Under the pieces are notes generated by a model, which saw nothing but the letters and a program-made list of their open reading frames with translations, ran no database searches and was not told the DNA's origin. Positions 42,901 through 49,273 of a stretch of 64,000 nt of DNA are shown here, one piece after another. The DNA is from Mimachlamys varia. Its lineage: Eukaryota > Mollusca > Bivalvia > Pectinida > Pectinidae. Numbering within the stretch: position 1 is the stretch's first letter; each line of letters begins with the position of its first letter. The stretch lies in NCBI GenBank assembly GCA_947623455.1, contig OX392527.1, forward strand, positions 53,426,401-53,490,400, read 5' to 3'. A program made the translations under genes and the position numbers.

Positions 42901-44458
42901 GAATGTTTAATTAAGGCCAAATTTAATATCTCTACCCTGGGCCTTTTAGTTGTTGAAAAGTTGTTTGGAGATCTTTAAGATGTCCGACCCCTGTGGCCCT
43001 GAAAGTATGTCAAGGTCATTTATTTGAACAAACCAGATAGCGCAATTCCTTCCAGTGTGCTTAAGGCCCAATATCATACACTACCTTGAGCTTTTCAGTT
43101 ATTTAGAAGAAGTGGTTTGAAGAGTTTTAATACATTTGACCTTTGTGACCTTTAAAGTAGGTCAAGGTCATACATTTGAACAAACTTGGTGAACCTTAAT
43201 CCTATTATGCACAGTTAATTTAATCTAATTGAAAATGAATCAATAAGGTTCAATTAAGGATTAACCTTTGATTTTGTTTAGTTTATGAGATCATAAATCC
43301 AATGGAGCACGAGGTAAATTGATTTACCGACTGCTCCATTGGATTTATGATCTCATAAACTAAACAAAATCAAAGGTTTATCCTTATATTTACAGTATTT
43401 TGTGTAAATGGGTCATAACTTTTCTGTTCAATTTAGCCTCATCTGCGGACATATATTTCATTTCAAAACTTGCAAATGTGAAAACGGTTCAATAAATATA
43501 ACAGCATGAAGTTTGCACAAGCCGTAGCTAGCTCCGCCCATGTCAATTGTTAATGACGTCATACAATTGTGATTCGAACGGGATAATTTGCATAGCTCCG
43601 CCCACATGTATTGTTTTCGACGTCATAGAATTTTTACATGTTCTCAAGTATAGTTATTGGAAAATAACTCTAGTTTGCAGTACAACGGTTATCGAGTGAA
43701 TGTCAATATAGACTGTAAATATTTTGAAACATACCGATGGCAAAGGTTTTTTTTGACCAAACCACCAATTGTACCACAGGGATATGAATAGACTTGACAA
43801 TATATATATAGGTATTTATCACTAAATTTTATCATAAGTCTATACATGTCCCTGTGATGGTACCGTAGAAACCATTGCTTTTACTCATACCTGTATGTAA
43901 AAGACATCTTATAATAATTATTAGTTCACCTGAATGCATTTGCGAAATGCACCTGTCAACACTATATTGCCGTGGTTTAAACATTGTTGAGTACCTGTCG
44001 CGTCATTGACATAGGAGTCCGGGTATTAATATTGGTATATCACCTTGTGTCCTGATAAATAGCACATGTACAATTACGGTAGCTAGAGTACCTCCAAGCA
44101 GATGTTTGCAGTACTTAAGTAAACAATCGATTAAAACATAACATCTATATATCAAGTATATATTAGCCTTTATAATCGATTTTTAACTAAAAACGTGTTA
44201 AACACCTGTGTCCCATGCCATCATGATCAGCATCATCAACCAGGGATGTTTACATGAAGACAGTGCTAAAAGAACACAAAAAGGTCTTACCTTGTTTCCA
44301 ATTTTGCCAGCACGGAAATCCTTATCAAAACTAAACATATAAAACATTGCAAATTGTAAAAACAATATTGTTATAGCACACATGGATAACTTTTTATATT
44401 TAAAGCATCGCCGGCAAATGTGTCGAGCCATCTTCCTACGGTAGTAGTCATCGGGCAA
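18267..44458 (-). CDS. XYLT: Peptide O-xylosyltransferase gene (WSC-domain type), 12 exons, complete
   Basis: Twelve exons on the minus strand join in phase into 892 codons plus a stop: 44458-44291, 36461-36203, 29677-29549, 28608-28441, 25233-25058, 24392-24190, 23150-23070, 22654-22438, 21937-21761, 21358-21253, 20838-20510, 18932-18267. The protein has a basic N-terminus, one membrane segment (about residues 26-42), a stem, a WSC domain (about 148-240), a GT14 'Branch' catalytic domain (about 260-525) and the C-terminal xylosyltransferase domain. Known of the family: a type II Golgi enzyme that moves xylose from UDP-xylose to core-protein serines, starting heparan and chondroitin sulfate chains. 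The WSC domain marks the invertebrate form (fly and worm enzymes have it; vertebrate XYLT1/2 are otherwise about the same length). Seen motifs include [55 protein letters not shown] and SPDPKSE. Introns are large and repeat-filled. Confidence 0.95.
19078..19991 (+). mobile_element. Hairpin-ended repeat element in xylosyltransferase intron 11
   Basis: It starts AAGAGGCCCAGAGGGCCTG and ends GGTCCTTCGGACCAGGTGAG then CTAA. About five internal units of roughly 155 bp (CAGCCCCCTAGGGGGTCAGT, GGTTATGGAGAAGAAGTCGT) share the AGAAGTCGTTTAAA motif with the other copies. It is opposite in sense to the host gene. Confidence 0.75.
20510..20838 (-). CDS. XYLT: Xylosyltransferase exon 11: start of C-terminal domain
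   Basis: Acceptor CATCTGTTACAG|AGATGA (phase 1), donor AGTCTGGAG|GTAACT (phase 0). It encodes about 110 residues including [34 protein letters not shown] and an ending close to GRLMSLEV, which corresponds to the GRLQFSEVG boundary of XYLT proteins. Sequence is less conserved than the catalytic exons, as expected for this region. Confidence 0.92.
21253..21358 (-). CDS. XYLT: Xylosyltransferase exon 10
   Basis: Acceptor TTTGTTCAG|GCCTAT (phase 0), donor AACGAAG|GTAGAG (phase 1). It encodes [20 protein letters not shown] and [11 protein letters not shown]. The PTFFxRKFEAVVxQEII motif is typical of the linker between the GT14 domain and the C-terminal xylosyltransferase domain. Confidence 0.94.
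21424..21668. repeat. Tripled ATCAACAGTGTAGGTTTTTTA repeat with SINE/LINE-like tail
   Basis: Three copies of a roughly 40-bp segment (TCATATCAATAAATGATCAA, then CAGTGTAGGTTTTTTA) occur in xylosyltransferase intron 9. Between the second and third is a block ending AGAGCGCTATATAAATGTTG followed by (TAT)n, which looks like the 3' tail of a retroposon. Confidence 0.55.
21761..21937 (-). CDS. XYLT: Xylosyltransferase exon 9: GT14 domain, Cys-rich end
   Basis: Acceptor TTGTTGTTACAG|TCGTTC, donor CTCCTG|GTACAT, phase 0 at both ends. It encodes [20 protein letters not shown], then [20 protein letters not shown] and [11 protein letters not shown]. The [19 protein letters not shown] block is nearly invariant in the family. 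Local base composition is clearly more GC-rich than the introns. Confidence 0.96.
22438..22654 (-). CDS. XYLT: Xylosyltransferase exon 8: GT14 domain
   Basis: Acceptor TTTTTCGCAG|GTTTAT (phase 2), donor GTGGAG|GTTAGT (phase 0). It encodes [20 protein letters not shown], then [19 protein letters not shown] and YTLLPVE. The DGGSDW motif and the KQGL...FLEC...W spacing match the catalytic domain of animal xylosyltransferases. Confidence 0.96.
23070..23150 (-). CDS. XYLT: Xylosyltransferase exon 7 (81 bp)
   Basis: Acceptor CAATTTCAG|GCGGTT, donor CAATGCG|GTAAGC. It completes a lysine with exon 6 and encodes [20 protein letters not shown] then HGRETM. The FLKSHGR motif is strongly conserved in xylosyltransferases. 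The exon is too short to appear as a stand-alone open frame; it was found from the splice sites and the required phase. Confidence 0.93.
23490..24194 (-). repeat. 26-bp array built from the exon 6 5' splice site
   Basis: On the minus strand the unit is ATAAAGTGAGTAAATTTAGT then NNCTCA (26 bp, about 27 copies). The first unit overlaps the end of exon 6: exon CCGATAAA, intron GTGAGTAAAG. Nearly every copy keeps AAA|GTGAGT, a good donor. The array fills most of intron 6. Confidence 0.93.
24190..24392 (-). CDS. XYLT: Xylosyltransferase exon 6: GT14 catalytic core
   Basis: Acceptor ATATTGCAG|AGGCAG (phase 0), donor CGATAAA|GTGAGTAA (phase 2). It encodes [20 protein letters not shown], then the core motifs [11 protein letters not shown] and [16 protein letters not shown]. 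These match the conserved nucleotide-sugar-binding core of XYLT1/2. The last bases of the exon and its donor seed the 26-bp tandem array in the following intron. Confidence 0.96.
25058..25233 (-). CDS. XYLT: Xylosyltransferase exon 5: start of GT14 catalytic domain
   Basis: Acceptor GATTTCAG|AGAAAA (phase 1), donor GATAAG|GTATCG (phase 0, rather weak). It encodes the first beta strand and helix of the Branch/GT14 fold: [20 protein letters not shown], then [16 protein letters not shown]. The IHVDK motif is characteristic of animal xylosyltransferases and related GT14 enzymes. Confidence 0.95.
25467..25722. mobile_element. MITE-like element (ATACTTGCCAAC ends)
   Basis: The ends are ATACTTGCCAAC and a complement GTTGTCAAGTAT. 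The interior (GGGGGAGATTACGTGTGCTC, AATGGCTTCTTTTGAGCTCT, TTTAGGGTCCAAAATCAGGA) is homologous to 45603-45872. It interrupts an old copy of the 70-bp repeat in xylosyltransferase intron 4. Confidence 0.72.
26400..27727. mobile_element. Non-autonomous pogo/Tigger-like TIR element
   Basis: Imperfect terminal inverted repeats: left CAGTAGACTCCGCTTAATAT, right complement CAGTAAACTCCACTTAATGT, with a TA on each side (26398-26399, 27728-27729). The ends also carry repeated GTGATATTAACCG motifs. No transposase is readable in 1.33 kb. The CAGTARACTCC end and TA target fit the pogo/Tigger branch of Tc1/mariner, by inference. It splits a 70-bp tandem array in xylosyltransferase intron 4. Confidence 0.8.
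28441..28608 (-). CDS. XYLT: Xylosyltransferase exon 4: second half of WSC domain
   Basis: Acceptor ATTATTCTAG|GTTATG, donor CTTAGGG|GTGAGTACC, phase 1 at both ends. It encodes [17 protein letters not shown], then [10 protein letters not shown] and [14 protein letters not shown]. The ECWCG...C...CPG..E..CGG pattern is a standard WSC ending. Reading past the donor gives a stop in the next repeat copy, so intron retention would release a protein truncated just after the WSC domain. The exon's end and donor are repeated through intron 4 with a 70-bp period. Confidence 0.92.
29549..29677 (-). CDS. XYLT: Xylosyltransferase exon 3: first half of WSC domain
   Basis: Acceptor TTTTTGCCTTACAG|GTGATC, donor CTTTTAG|GTGAGT, phase 1 at both ends. 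It encodes [15 protein letters not shown] followed by a Cys-containing strand ([11 protein letters not shown]). G(C)FxDN and the following CxxxC are the opening of a WSC domain, a Cys-rich putative carbohydrate-binding fold present in invertebrate xylosyltransferases. Confidence 0.9.
29975..35087. repeat. 5.1-kb array of 25-bp units (about 200 copies)
   Basis: The unit is TAGATATGGTACTGGGACAT then TGTGG, with TTTAGG and TTTTGG variants and rare 24-, 26- and 28-bp units (for example GGATCCACATT). Because 25 x 3 = 75, every minus-strand frame is open for long stretches, giving [20 protein letters not shown] frames that are not genes. A block starting near 30240 is repeated 2315 bp later. The array lies in xylosyltransferase intron 2. 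Confidence 0.96.
35701..36247 (-). repeat. 45-bp array built from the exon 2 5' splice site (about 12 copies)
   Basis: On the minus strand the unit is TACCCATCTAGTCTACCTAA, TACCTGTCCATACAAAGG then TAAGTCC. It contains the last 35 bases of exon 2 and its donor ACAAAG|GTAAGTCC. Units are nearly identical. The frame of exon 2 stays open through about 11 copies as 15-residue repeats ([15 protein letters not shown]) until a TAA in the CCTAACC variant. Confidence 0.95.
36203..36461 (-). CDS. XYLT: Xylosyltransferase exon 2: stem and Cys-rich pre-WSC region
   Basis: The acceptor is TTATGTTGATAG|AATGGA (phase 0) and the donor ACAAAG|GTAAGT (phase 1). It encodes 86 residues. The second half ([20 protein letters not shown], then [20 protein letters not shown]) resembles the conserved CKQEI...C...CP segment found before the catalytic region in animal xylosyltransferases. 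The last 45 bp of this exon plus its donor are repeated about 12 times into the intron, so any of several in-frame donors could end the exon; the one given is the most upstream. Confidence 0.85.
36707..36801. mobile_element. SINE-like fragment
   Basis: The stretch TTTTGTTTTACGTCCTATTA, then AACAGCAACGGTCAG and GGTTTTGGAGGTGGAGGAAA, resembles a dispersed bivalve repeat tail. No A or B box is seen. It is directly followed by a hairpin-ended element. Identification is from general recognition only. Confidence 0.4.
36803..37783 (+). mobile_element. Hairpin-ended repeat element in xylosyltransferase intron 1
   Basis: It starts AAGAGGCCCAATGGACCTGC followed by GCTCACCTGG and ends GGCCCTTTGGGCCAGGTGAG then CTAA. 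Inside are about four diverged copies of the 145-bp type unit (GACCTTGAATATGGGTCAAG). A second end-like palindrome sits at about 37542-37576, possibly a nested fragment. Confidence 0.72.
37795..38470. repeat. 60-bp tandem array (about 11 copies)
   Basis: The unit is GGTGGAGGGCTAGTGGTAGA, ATGTCGGGACACCTTAACCA, CTTGGACACCACAACCCAGA. It begins about 12 bp after the right end of a hairpin-ended element and finishes at the truncated copy of the same element. It lies in xylosyltransferase intron 1. Confidence 0.92.
38470..38826 (+). mobile_element. 5'-truncated hairpin-ended repeat element
   Basis: Two units of the CAGGCCCCTGGGG type are followed by the standard end GGTCCTTTGAACCAGGTGAG then CTAA. 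The left end is missing; the segment abuts a 60-bp tandem array. Confidence 0.6.
38827..40500. other. Intronic DNA without recognisable features
   Basis: Part of xylosyltransferase intron 1. A weak inverted pairing (GGGTTTGCG near 39418 with CGCAAACCC near 39558) may mark another small element. Nothing else is evident. Confidence 0.5.
40505..40572. repeat. Short repeat CCCATTGTGTAC
   Basis: Four copies of CCCATTGTGTACCTGT-like 16-18 bp units. It sits beside the truncated pogo-like fragment. Confidence 0.7.
40579..40850. mobile_element. Truncated relative of the pogo-like TIR element
   Basis: It ends in GATATGAAGTGGAGTCCACTG next to TA, matching the terminal repeat of the element at 26.4 kb, and carries ATGATATTA/TGATATTAACAGG motifs. 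The whole segment is similar to 62624-62923. No left terminal repeat is clear. It lies in xylosyltransferase intron 1. Confidence 0.6.
41617..41806. mobile_element. MITE-like element with ~50-bp terminal inverted repeats
   Basis: ATTCAATGGTTTGCCGTTTA through TATGGCAGAA at the left pairs with the right arm over about 50 bp with few mismatches. Length 190 bp. Its core (about 41664-41757) is present again in reverse complement at about 41053-41140 without the arms. Confidence 0.8.
42146..42366. mobile_element. MITE-like element (GTGTTACGTGAAAAA ends)
   Basis: GTGTTACGTGAAAAAAATGAC at the left pairs with GGGTCACTTTTTCACGTTAC then AC at the right. The interior carries another GGGTCACTTTTTCACGGGACG. 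About 221 bp, no coding content, in xylosyltransferase intron 1. Confidence 0.68.
42370..42480. repeat. 21-bp repeat CTTATATTTTCACTGCAAAAT
   Basis: Four direct copies with CACTG/CATGG/CACGG variation, followed by an inverted copy (GCAGTGAAAATATAAG). Confidence 0.75.
42723..43215 (+). mobile_element. Hairpin-ended repeat element fragment
   Basis: It begins AAGAGGCCCATGGCCTTTC (hairpin AGGCC-CAT-GGCCT) and contains three diverged 145-bp type units with GACCTTGAAAGTAGGACAAG and AGAAGTGGTTTGAAG motifs. The right terminal hairpin is absent. It lies in xylosyltransferase intron 1. Confidence 0.6.
43256..43385. repeat. Long near-perfect palindrome, 54-bp arms
   Basis: The left arm AAGGATTAACCTTTGATTTT...CCAATGGAGCA pairs with the right arm TGCTCCATTGG...AAAATCAAAGG over about 54 bp with one mismatch. 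The 22-bp loop itself contains GGTAAAT/ATTTACC. It would form a strong hairpin as RNA in either sense. It lies in xylosyltransferase intron 1. Confidence 0.88.
44291..44458 (-). CDS. XYLT: Xylosyltransferase exon 1: cytosolic tail and membrane anchor
   Basis: It encodes 56 residues from MPDDYY to GKIGNK. A basic, Cys-containing tail ([17 protein letters not shown]) precedes a hydrophobic stretch ([17 protein letters not shown]), as expected for a type II Golgi anchor. The donor is AACAAG|GTAAGA, phase 0. The start is the first ATG of the open frame; a second ATG at codon 10 is possible. The 5' UTR and promoter lie between here and the inverted-repeat element near 44.7 kb; I see no TATA box. 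Assignment to this gene rests on phase, position and topology rather than family similarity. Confidence 0.75.
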
Positions 44459-44677
44459 TATGATGTTCTAAGCAAGTTGTTGTTCACGTTGTAGTGATTA
44501 ACGGATGAAAATTGCCGAGGGTGTCCGATTAACAAATCGAAGGAGCGTTCGATTGCAAACAACACGCTCTTAGCTCGCTTCTTAACTAGTTATCTCCCTT
44601 GCACCATACGTGGCACCCTAGCTAGCTGAGTCATAGCAGCCACAGTAGCTGATCTTCATTGGGCGCGGTTACCTCGC

Positions 44678-44903
44678 GCCGTTTTACTATTTATTAACAA
44701 AACTGGATATCCAAAATTGGATATCCATAATTCATTTTTTTAAATCCATAATTCGAATTTATGATATCATTTAATAATTTTGGATACCTTAAATTAATTT
44801 TGGATATCCAAAATTCGAATTATGGATATCCATAAATGATTTTTGGATATCCATCATTCGAATTTGGGATATCCAGTTTTTTTAATAAATAGTAAAACGG
44901 CAC
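44678..44903. mobile_element. MITE-like element upstream of the xylosyltransferase start
   Basis: GCCGTTTTACTATTTATTAA at the left pairs with the complement TTAATAAATAGTAAAACGGC at the right. Between are five or more GGATATCC palindromes spaced by AT-rich sequence. About 226 bp; it lies 220 bp upstream of the gene's ATG, so it may be in or next to the promoter. Confidence 0.8.
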
Positions 44904-45602
44904 CCCATACAAGATTGTCAAATGTTACAGGGGATTGGATTGAAAGGAAAACATTAAAGAACACATAGTACACTGTGTTTTTATTTTCAGGGTACAGCCA
45001 CAATATAATTATTATAAAACAAATTATGTTGATTAATTGTGATTCGTTTTAAGATCTGGTCCCATTTTTACAATTAGACAAGGAAGTAGTGGCTATAGTC
45101 AAAGCAAAAAATGTCTTTTTAAATTTAGAACTCTTTGTCACCACACCCGAAAACATTTTTACCTTGCACATCATGCTCAGGATAAGGAAAAACAGACTTT
45201 GAGTTTTGTTTTCTTACTGGATTTCAAATCGCTATTATAATTTTATTTTATTGTTAGATCTAGCACAATAGTTGTTAGTGCAGTCATTGAGTTAAAGACG
45301 GGCTTATCGTGATCATCTTACCTAATTATTAAGAAACTAAGTACAGGTATACTAATAATTAGCCCATTAAGTACAGTTGTACTTAGCCCCCAGGTACGGG
45401 TAGCTATAGGATGTTAGTACAGGTGGTTTGTCGTCCCATTGAATTGTCACCTTGTCATAATGCTAGCCACACCCGTTACTATCCTAAACGTGTGGAATCA
45501 GTACTAGTGTTATTGTTGGGAATAAGAACCTCGGACAACGCCTACTGACTCGGAACAAACGGTGCAAGTGTACCAACTATTATAGACAGAAACTCTGTAA
45601 TA

Positions 45603-45872
45603 CATACTTGCCAACGTTAACCCTCCCTATTTAGGAGGGGGACTCACGATTTTGGACCCTAAATGTTGCATTTTCAACTTGGGAATCTGCTTTACTATCC
45701 CTATTTTTAAAGATCTGGTGATTTCATTTGAGAAGAGCTCAAAAGAAGCCATTTAAAAGTGTTATTTTCCCTCTGAATGTACGTATACATGCATACATTT
45801 TAGTTATGTTTTCAATTCTGAGCACGCGTAATCTCCCCAATGGAAATTTCAAAAAAGTTGGCAAGTATGGTA
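45603..45872. mobile_element. MITE-like element (ATACTTGCCAAC ends), inverted copy
   Basis: Same family as 25467-25722 but in opposite orientation, with ends ATACTTGCCAAC and GTTGGCAAGTAT. It shares TTTTGGACCCTAAATGTTGC and GAGCTCAAAAGAAGCCATTT. It is intergenic, upstream of the xylosyltransferase gene. Confidence 0.72.
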
Positions 45873-46522
45873 ATATCTAACAAGATCAGGGAGTCAGAGG
45901 ATATTACTAATCTGTACTGGAAAAGAAAGCACCGGGTCATGGACTGCTAGTTTTATCTTATAGGCCTCTACCTTAACAAAAACCCAATATATATAAAGAT
46001 AAAATAAATGAAACCACGACGACCGACTTTCAAACGCTTCCACCCTCTTCCGGGCTCTTCAGTATTAAGTATATAAATAAGTGAAAACGCTAGTGAATCT
46101 GAGTTTGTCTATAACCACCACAAGGTCATTATGGAATTTTAATTATATATAGATCTTATTGCATTTCAAATTGCTATTATACTTTTGTTTTATCGCTAGG
46201 TTTAAAGATTGTTTTTAATAACATGTACATGTATAATATTGAATCAATGAAAACATAAATATTGTCAAATGGACAAGAGACAAGTTCTATCAACTTATGA
46301 ATTCTTCTCCATAAACACATCACAAATAATTAAATTACAACACCTGATATTATTCATACAATAAACTTTGGAGATATACATGTTTAAATCGGTTTTGTTA
46401 AAGGATGAAGAAGACGGCTGAGTTGGAAAGAAGAGAAATAGTAAATTCATATATACCAAGGAAAAGAAAATAGAGAGTATACAGGCCCAGATTGAATGGT
46501 TCCGATTAAAAAAATATGTTTT

Positions 46523-46662
46523 AAACTGTAGGGTGAATGTTTTAAACTGTAGGGTGAATGTTTTAACTGTAGGGTGAATGTTTTTAACTGTAGGGTGAAT
46601 GTTTTAACTATATAGGGTGAATGTTTTGACTGTAGGCTGAAAGTTTTTAACTGTATGGTCAT
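46523..46662. repeat. ~20-bp repeat TTTTAACTGTAGGGTGAATG
   Basis: About seven copies of TTTTAAACTGTAGGGTGAATG with length variation. Intergenic, left of an ATC-rich region. Confidence 0.75.
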
Positions 46663-46734
46663 GACCTGGGCGTGTTCGCAGCATGTCAGGCCCTGCAACT
46701 CGTCACACAGAGTTCCCTGTCTAAGCAGAAGACG

Positions 46735-47100
46735 GATATGACGACGACGATAATGACGACGACGACGACGATATGATGATGATGTCTTTTTTGACAGGAT
46801 TTTTTCGAAATTTTGGATCCTTACTTTTTTTTATATATGTTTAATTTTTCAGAGATTTTACATAAATATATATTAACAACACATGCTCACTTACATTCCT
46901 ACTCACATACATAATGCTTCGCCATTAGCAATACATCATCATCAACATCATGATATAACGCAACATCCTCAACTTCGATGTCGAACATCATCATCATCAT
47001 CATCATCATCATCATTATCAAAAACAAGATCATTCTTTTCACCTTCACAATACCATCATCATTATGAAATAAATAATCATCATCATAGCATCACAATATT

Positions 47101-47137
<37 letters not shown>

Positions 47138-47280
47138 AGGCGCAATAACCATCATTATTTAACCATCAGATTACCATCACCATGACACCATAATCATCAT
47201 AATATCGTCATATTATGACCATTACGTACCCCATCATCATCGTGATATCACTTTATCATCGCCATCATACGCCATGCCAT
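46735..47280. repeat. CGA/ATC trinucleotide-rich tract
   Basis: A GACGACGAC block near 46740 is followed by scattered (ATC)n runs, such as 46987-47017 and 47099-47136. A 100-residue open frame rich in Ser/His is a by-product. It grades into the 44-bp array to the right. Confidence 0.85.
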
Positions 47281-48575
47281 CAACATCATAATAACATCAT
47301 ATCATCACCATCATGATACAACACCATCATCGTGATAACACTATATCATCACCATCATGATACAACACCATCATGGTGATAACACTATATCATCACCATC
47401 ATGATACAACACCATCATGGTGATAACACTATATCATCACCATCATGATACAACACCATCATGGTGATAACACTATATCATCACCATCATGATACAACAC
47501 CATCATCGTGATAACACTATATCATCACCATCATGATACAACACCATCATCGTGATAACACTATATCATCACCATCATGATACAACACCATCATCGTGAT
47601 AACACTATATCATCACCATCATGATACAACACCATCATCGTGATAACACTATATCATCACCATCATGATACAACACCATCATCGTGATAACACTATATCA
47701 TCACCATCATGATACAACACCATCATCGTGATAACACTATATTATCACCATCATGATACAACACCATCATCGTGATAACACTATATCATCACCATCATCA
47801 TACAACACCATCATCGTGATAACACTATATCATCACCATCATGATACAACACCATCATGGTGATAGCACTATATCATCACCATCATGATACAACACCATC
47901 ATCGTGATAACACTATATCATCACCATCATGATACAACACCATCATCGTGATAACACTATATCATCACCATCATGATACAACACCATCATGGTGATAGCA
48001 CTATATCATCACCATCATGATACAACACCATCATCGTGATAACACTATATCATCACCATCATGATACAACACCATCATGGTGATAGCACTATATCATCAC
48101 CATCATGATACAACACCATCATCGTGATAACACTATATCATCACCATCATGATACAACACCATCATCGTGATAACACTATATCATCACCATCATGATACA
48201 ACACCATCATCGTGATAACACTATATTATCACCATCATGATACAACACCATCATCGTGATAACACTATATCATCACCATCATCATACAACACCATCATCG
48301 TGATAACATCATATCATCACCATCATGATACAACACCATCATGGTGATAACACTATATCATCACCATCATGATACAACACCATCATCGTGATAACACTAT
48401 ATCATCACCATCATGATACAACACCATCATCGTGATAACACCATATCATCACCATCATGATACAACACCATATCATCACCATCATGATACAACACCATCA
48501 TCGTGATAACACCATATCATCACCATCATGATACAACACCATCATCGTGATAACACTATATTATCACCATCATGA
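47280..48575. repeat. 44-bp tandem array (about 29 copies)
   Basis: The unit is ATGATACAACACCATCATCG, TGATAACACTATATCATCAC, CATC. Variants (CATGGTGATAG, CATCATCATAC, ATATTATCACC) recur about 484 bp apart (11 units), so blocks have been copied. The unit looks derived from the adjacent ATC-rich DNA. Confidence 0.93.
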
Positions 48576-49044
48576 TGACATTGACGTGATATGGGCGTCC
48601 TCATCAACATGCAATCACCATCTTCATCATAAAAAATCTATTCTTATAATTAATTTGTTCTTCATTGTGGTATTACTATGGACTGGTCAATGTTAAATCT
48701 TGAAAGGATGCTTTTAATTTAGACTGATTAAAATCAAAGTAACTGTAAATTCCAAATTAAAGAAAGTTATTTACGCTTACGGATTGTAACAAATGGACGT
48801 CATTATGGCCATTCATTTAATATGCTGGACTAGTAATTGAAATTGTCAAGTATATCAGTTAGGTAAAATAGCAACATCATTTCATAGTGTTATGCCTGAA
48901 CACAGATAGATAAGAATACTGACCCCGAGGTCATGAAACAATCTTAGACTTTGCTTAGCCAATCACGTATAACGTTACTTTTCATAATCGTGATTGGCCA
49001 TCACATGCACGATGACCCATAGTCAATGTCACATCGGTCAAATC

Positions 49045-49249
49045 AAAGACTTTTAAACGACTTCTTCTGATTAACAAAAAGATTAACACAATTTGAAAAT
49101 GAAATTGACCTTGTCTCACCAGGTCAACTTTAGGGGTAAAATATGTTTAAATCTAACATGAGTGTCTTACAGTATAGATTTTAGTCGATTTCAGGATTAC
49201 AAGTCAGAGATTGATACCAGGTGAGCGATGCAGGCACATTAGGCCTCTT
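49045..49249 (-). mobile_element. Truncated hairpin-ended repeat element, reverse orientation
   Basis: Read on the minus strand it begins AAGAGGCCTAATGTGCCTGC then ATCGCTCACCTGGTATCAA, the family's left end, and runs into one unit ending TCAGAAGAAGTCGTTTAAAA. It is truncated and lies just left of the mariner element. Confidence 0.6.
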
Positions 49250-49273
49250 GTTTTGTCACATATTGGTCCAATA

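Noticed and set aside
46883..47185. 100-residue Ser/His-rich open frame
   Set aside because: It comes from ATC trinucleotide repeats and has no splice or start support.
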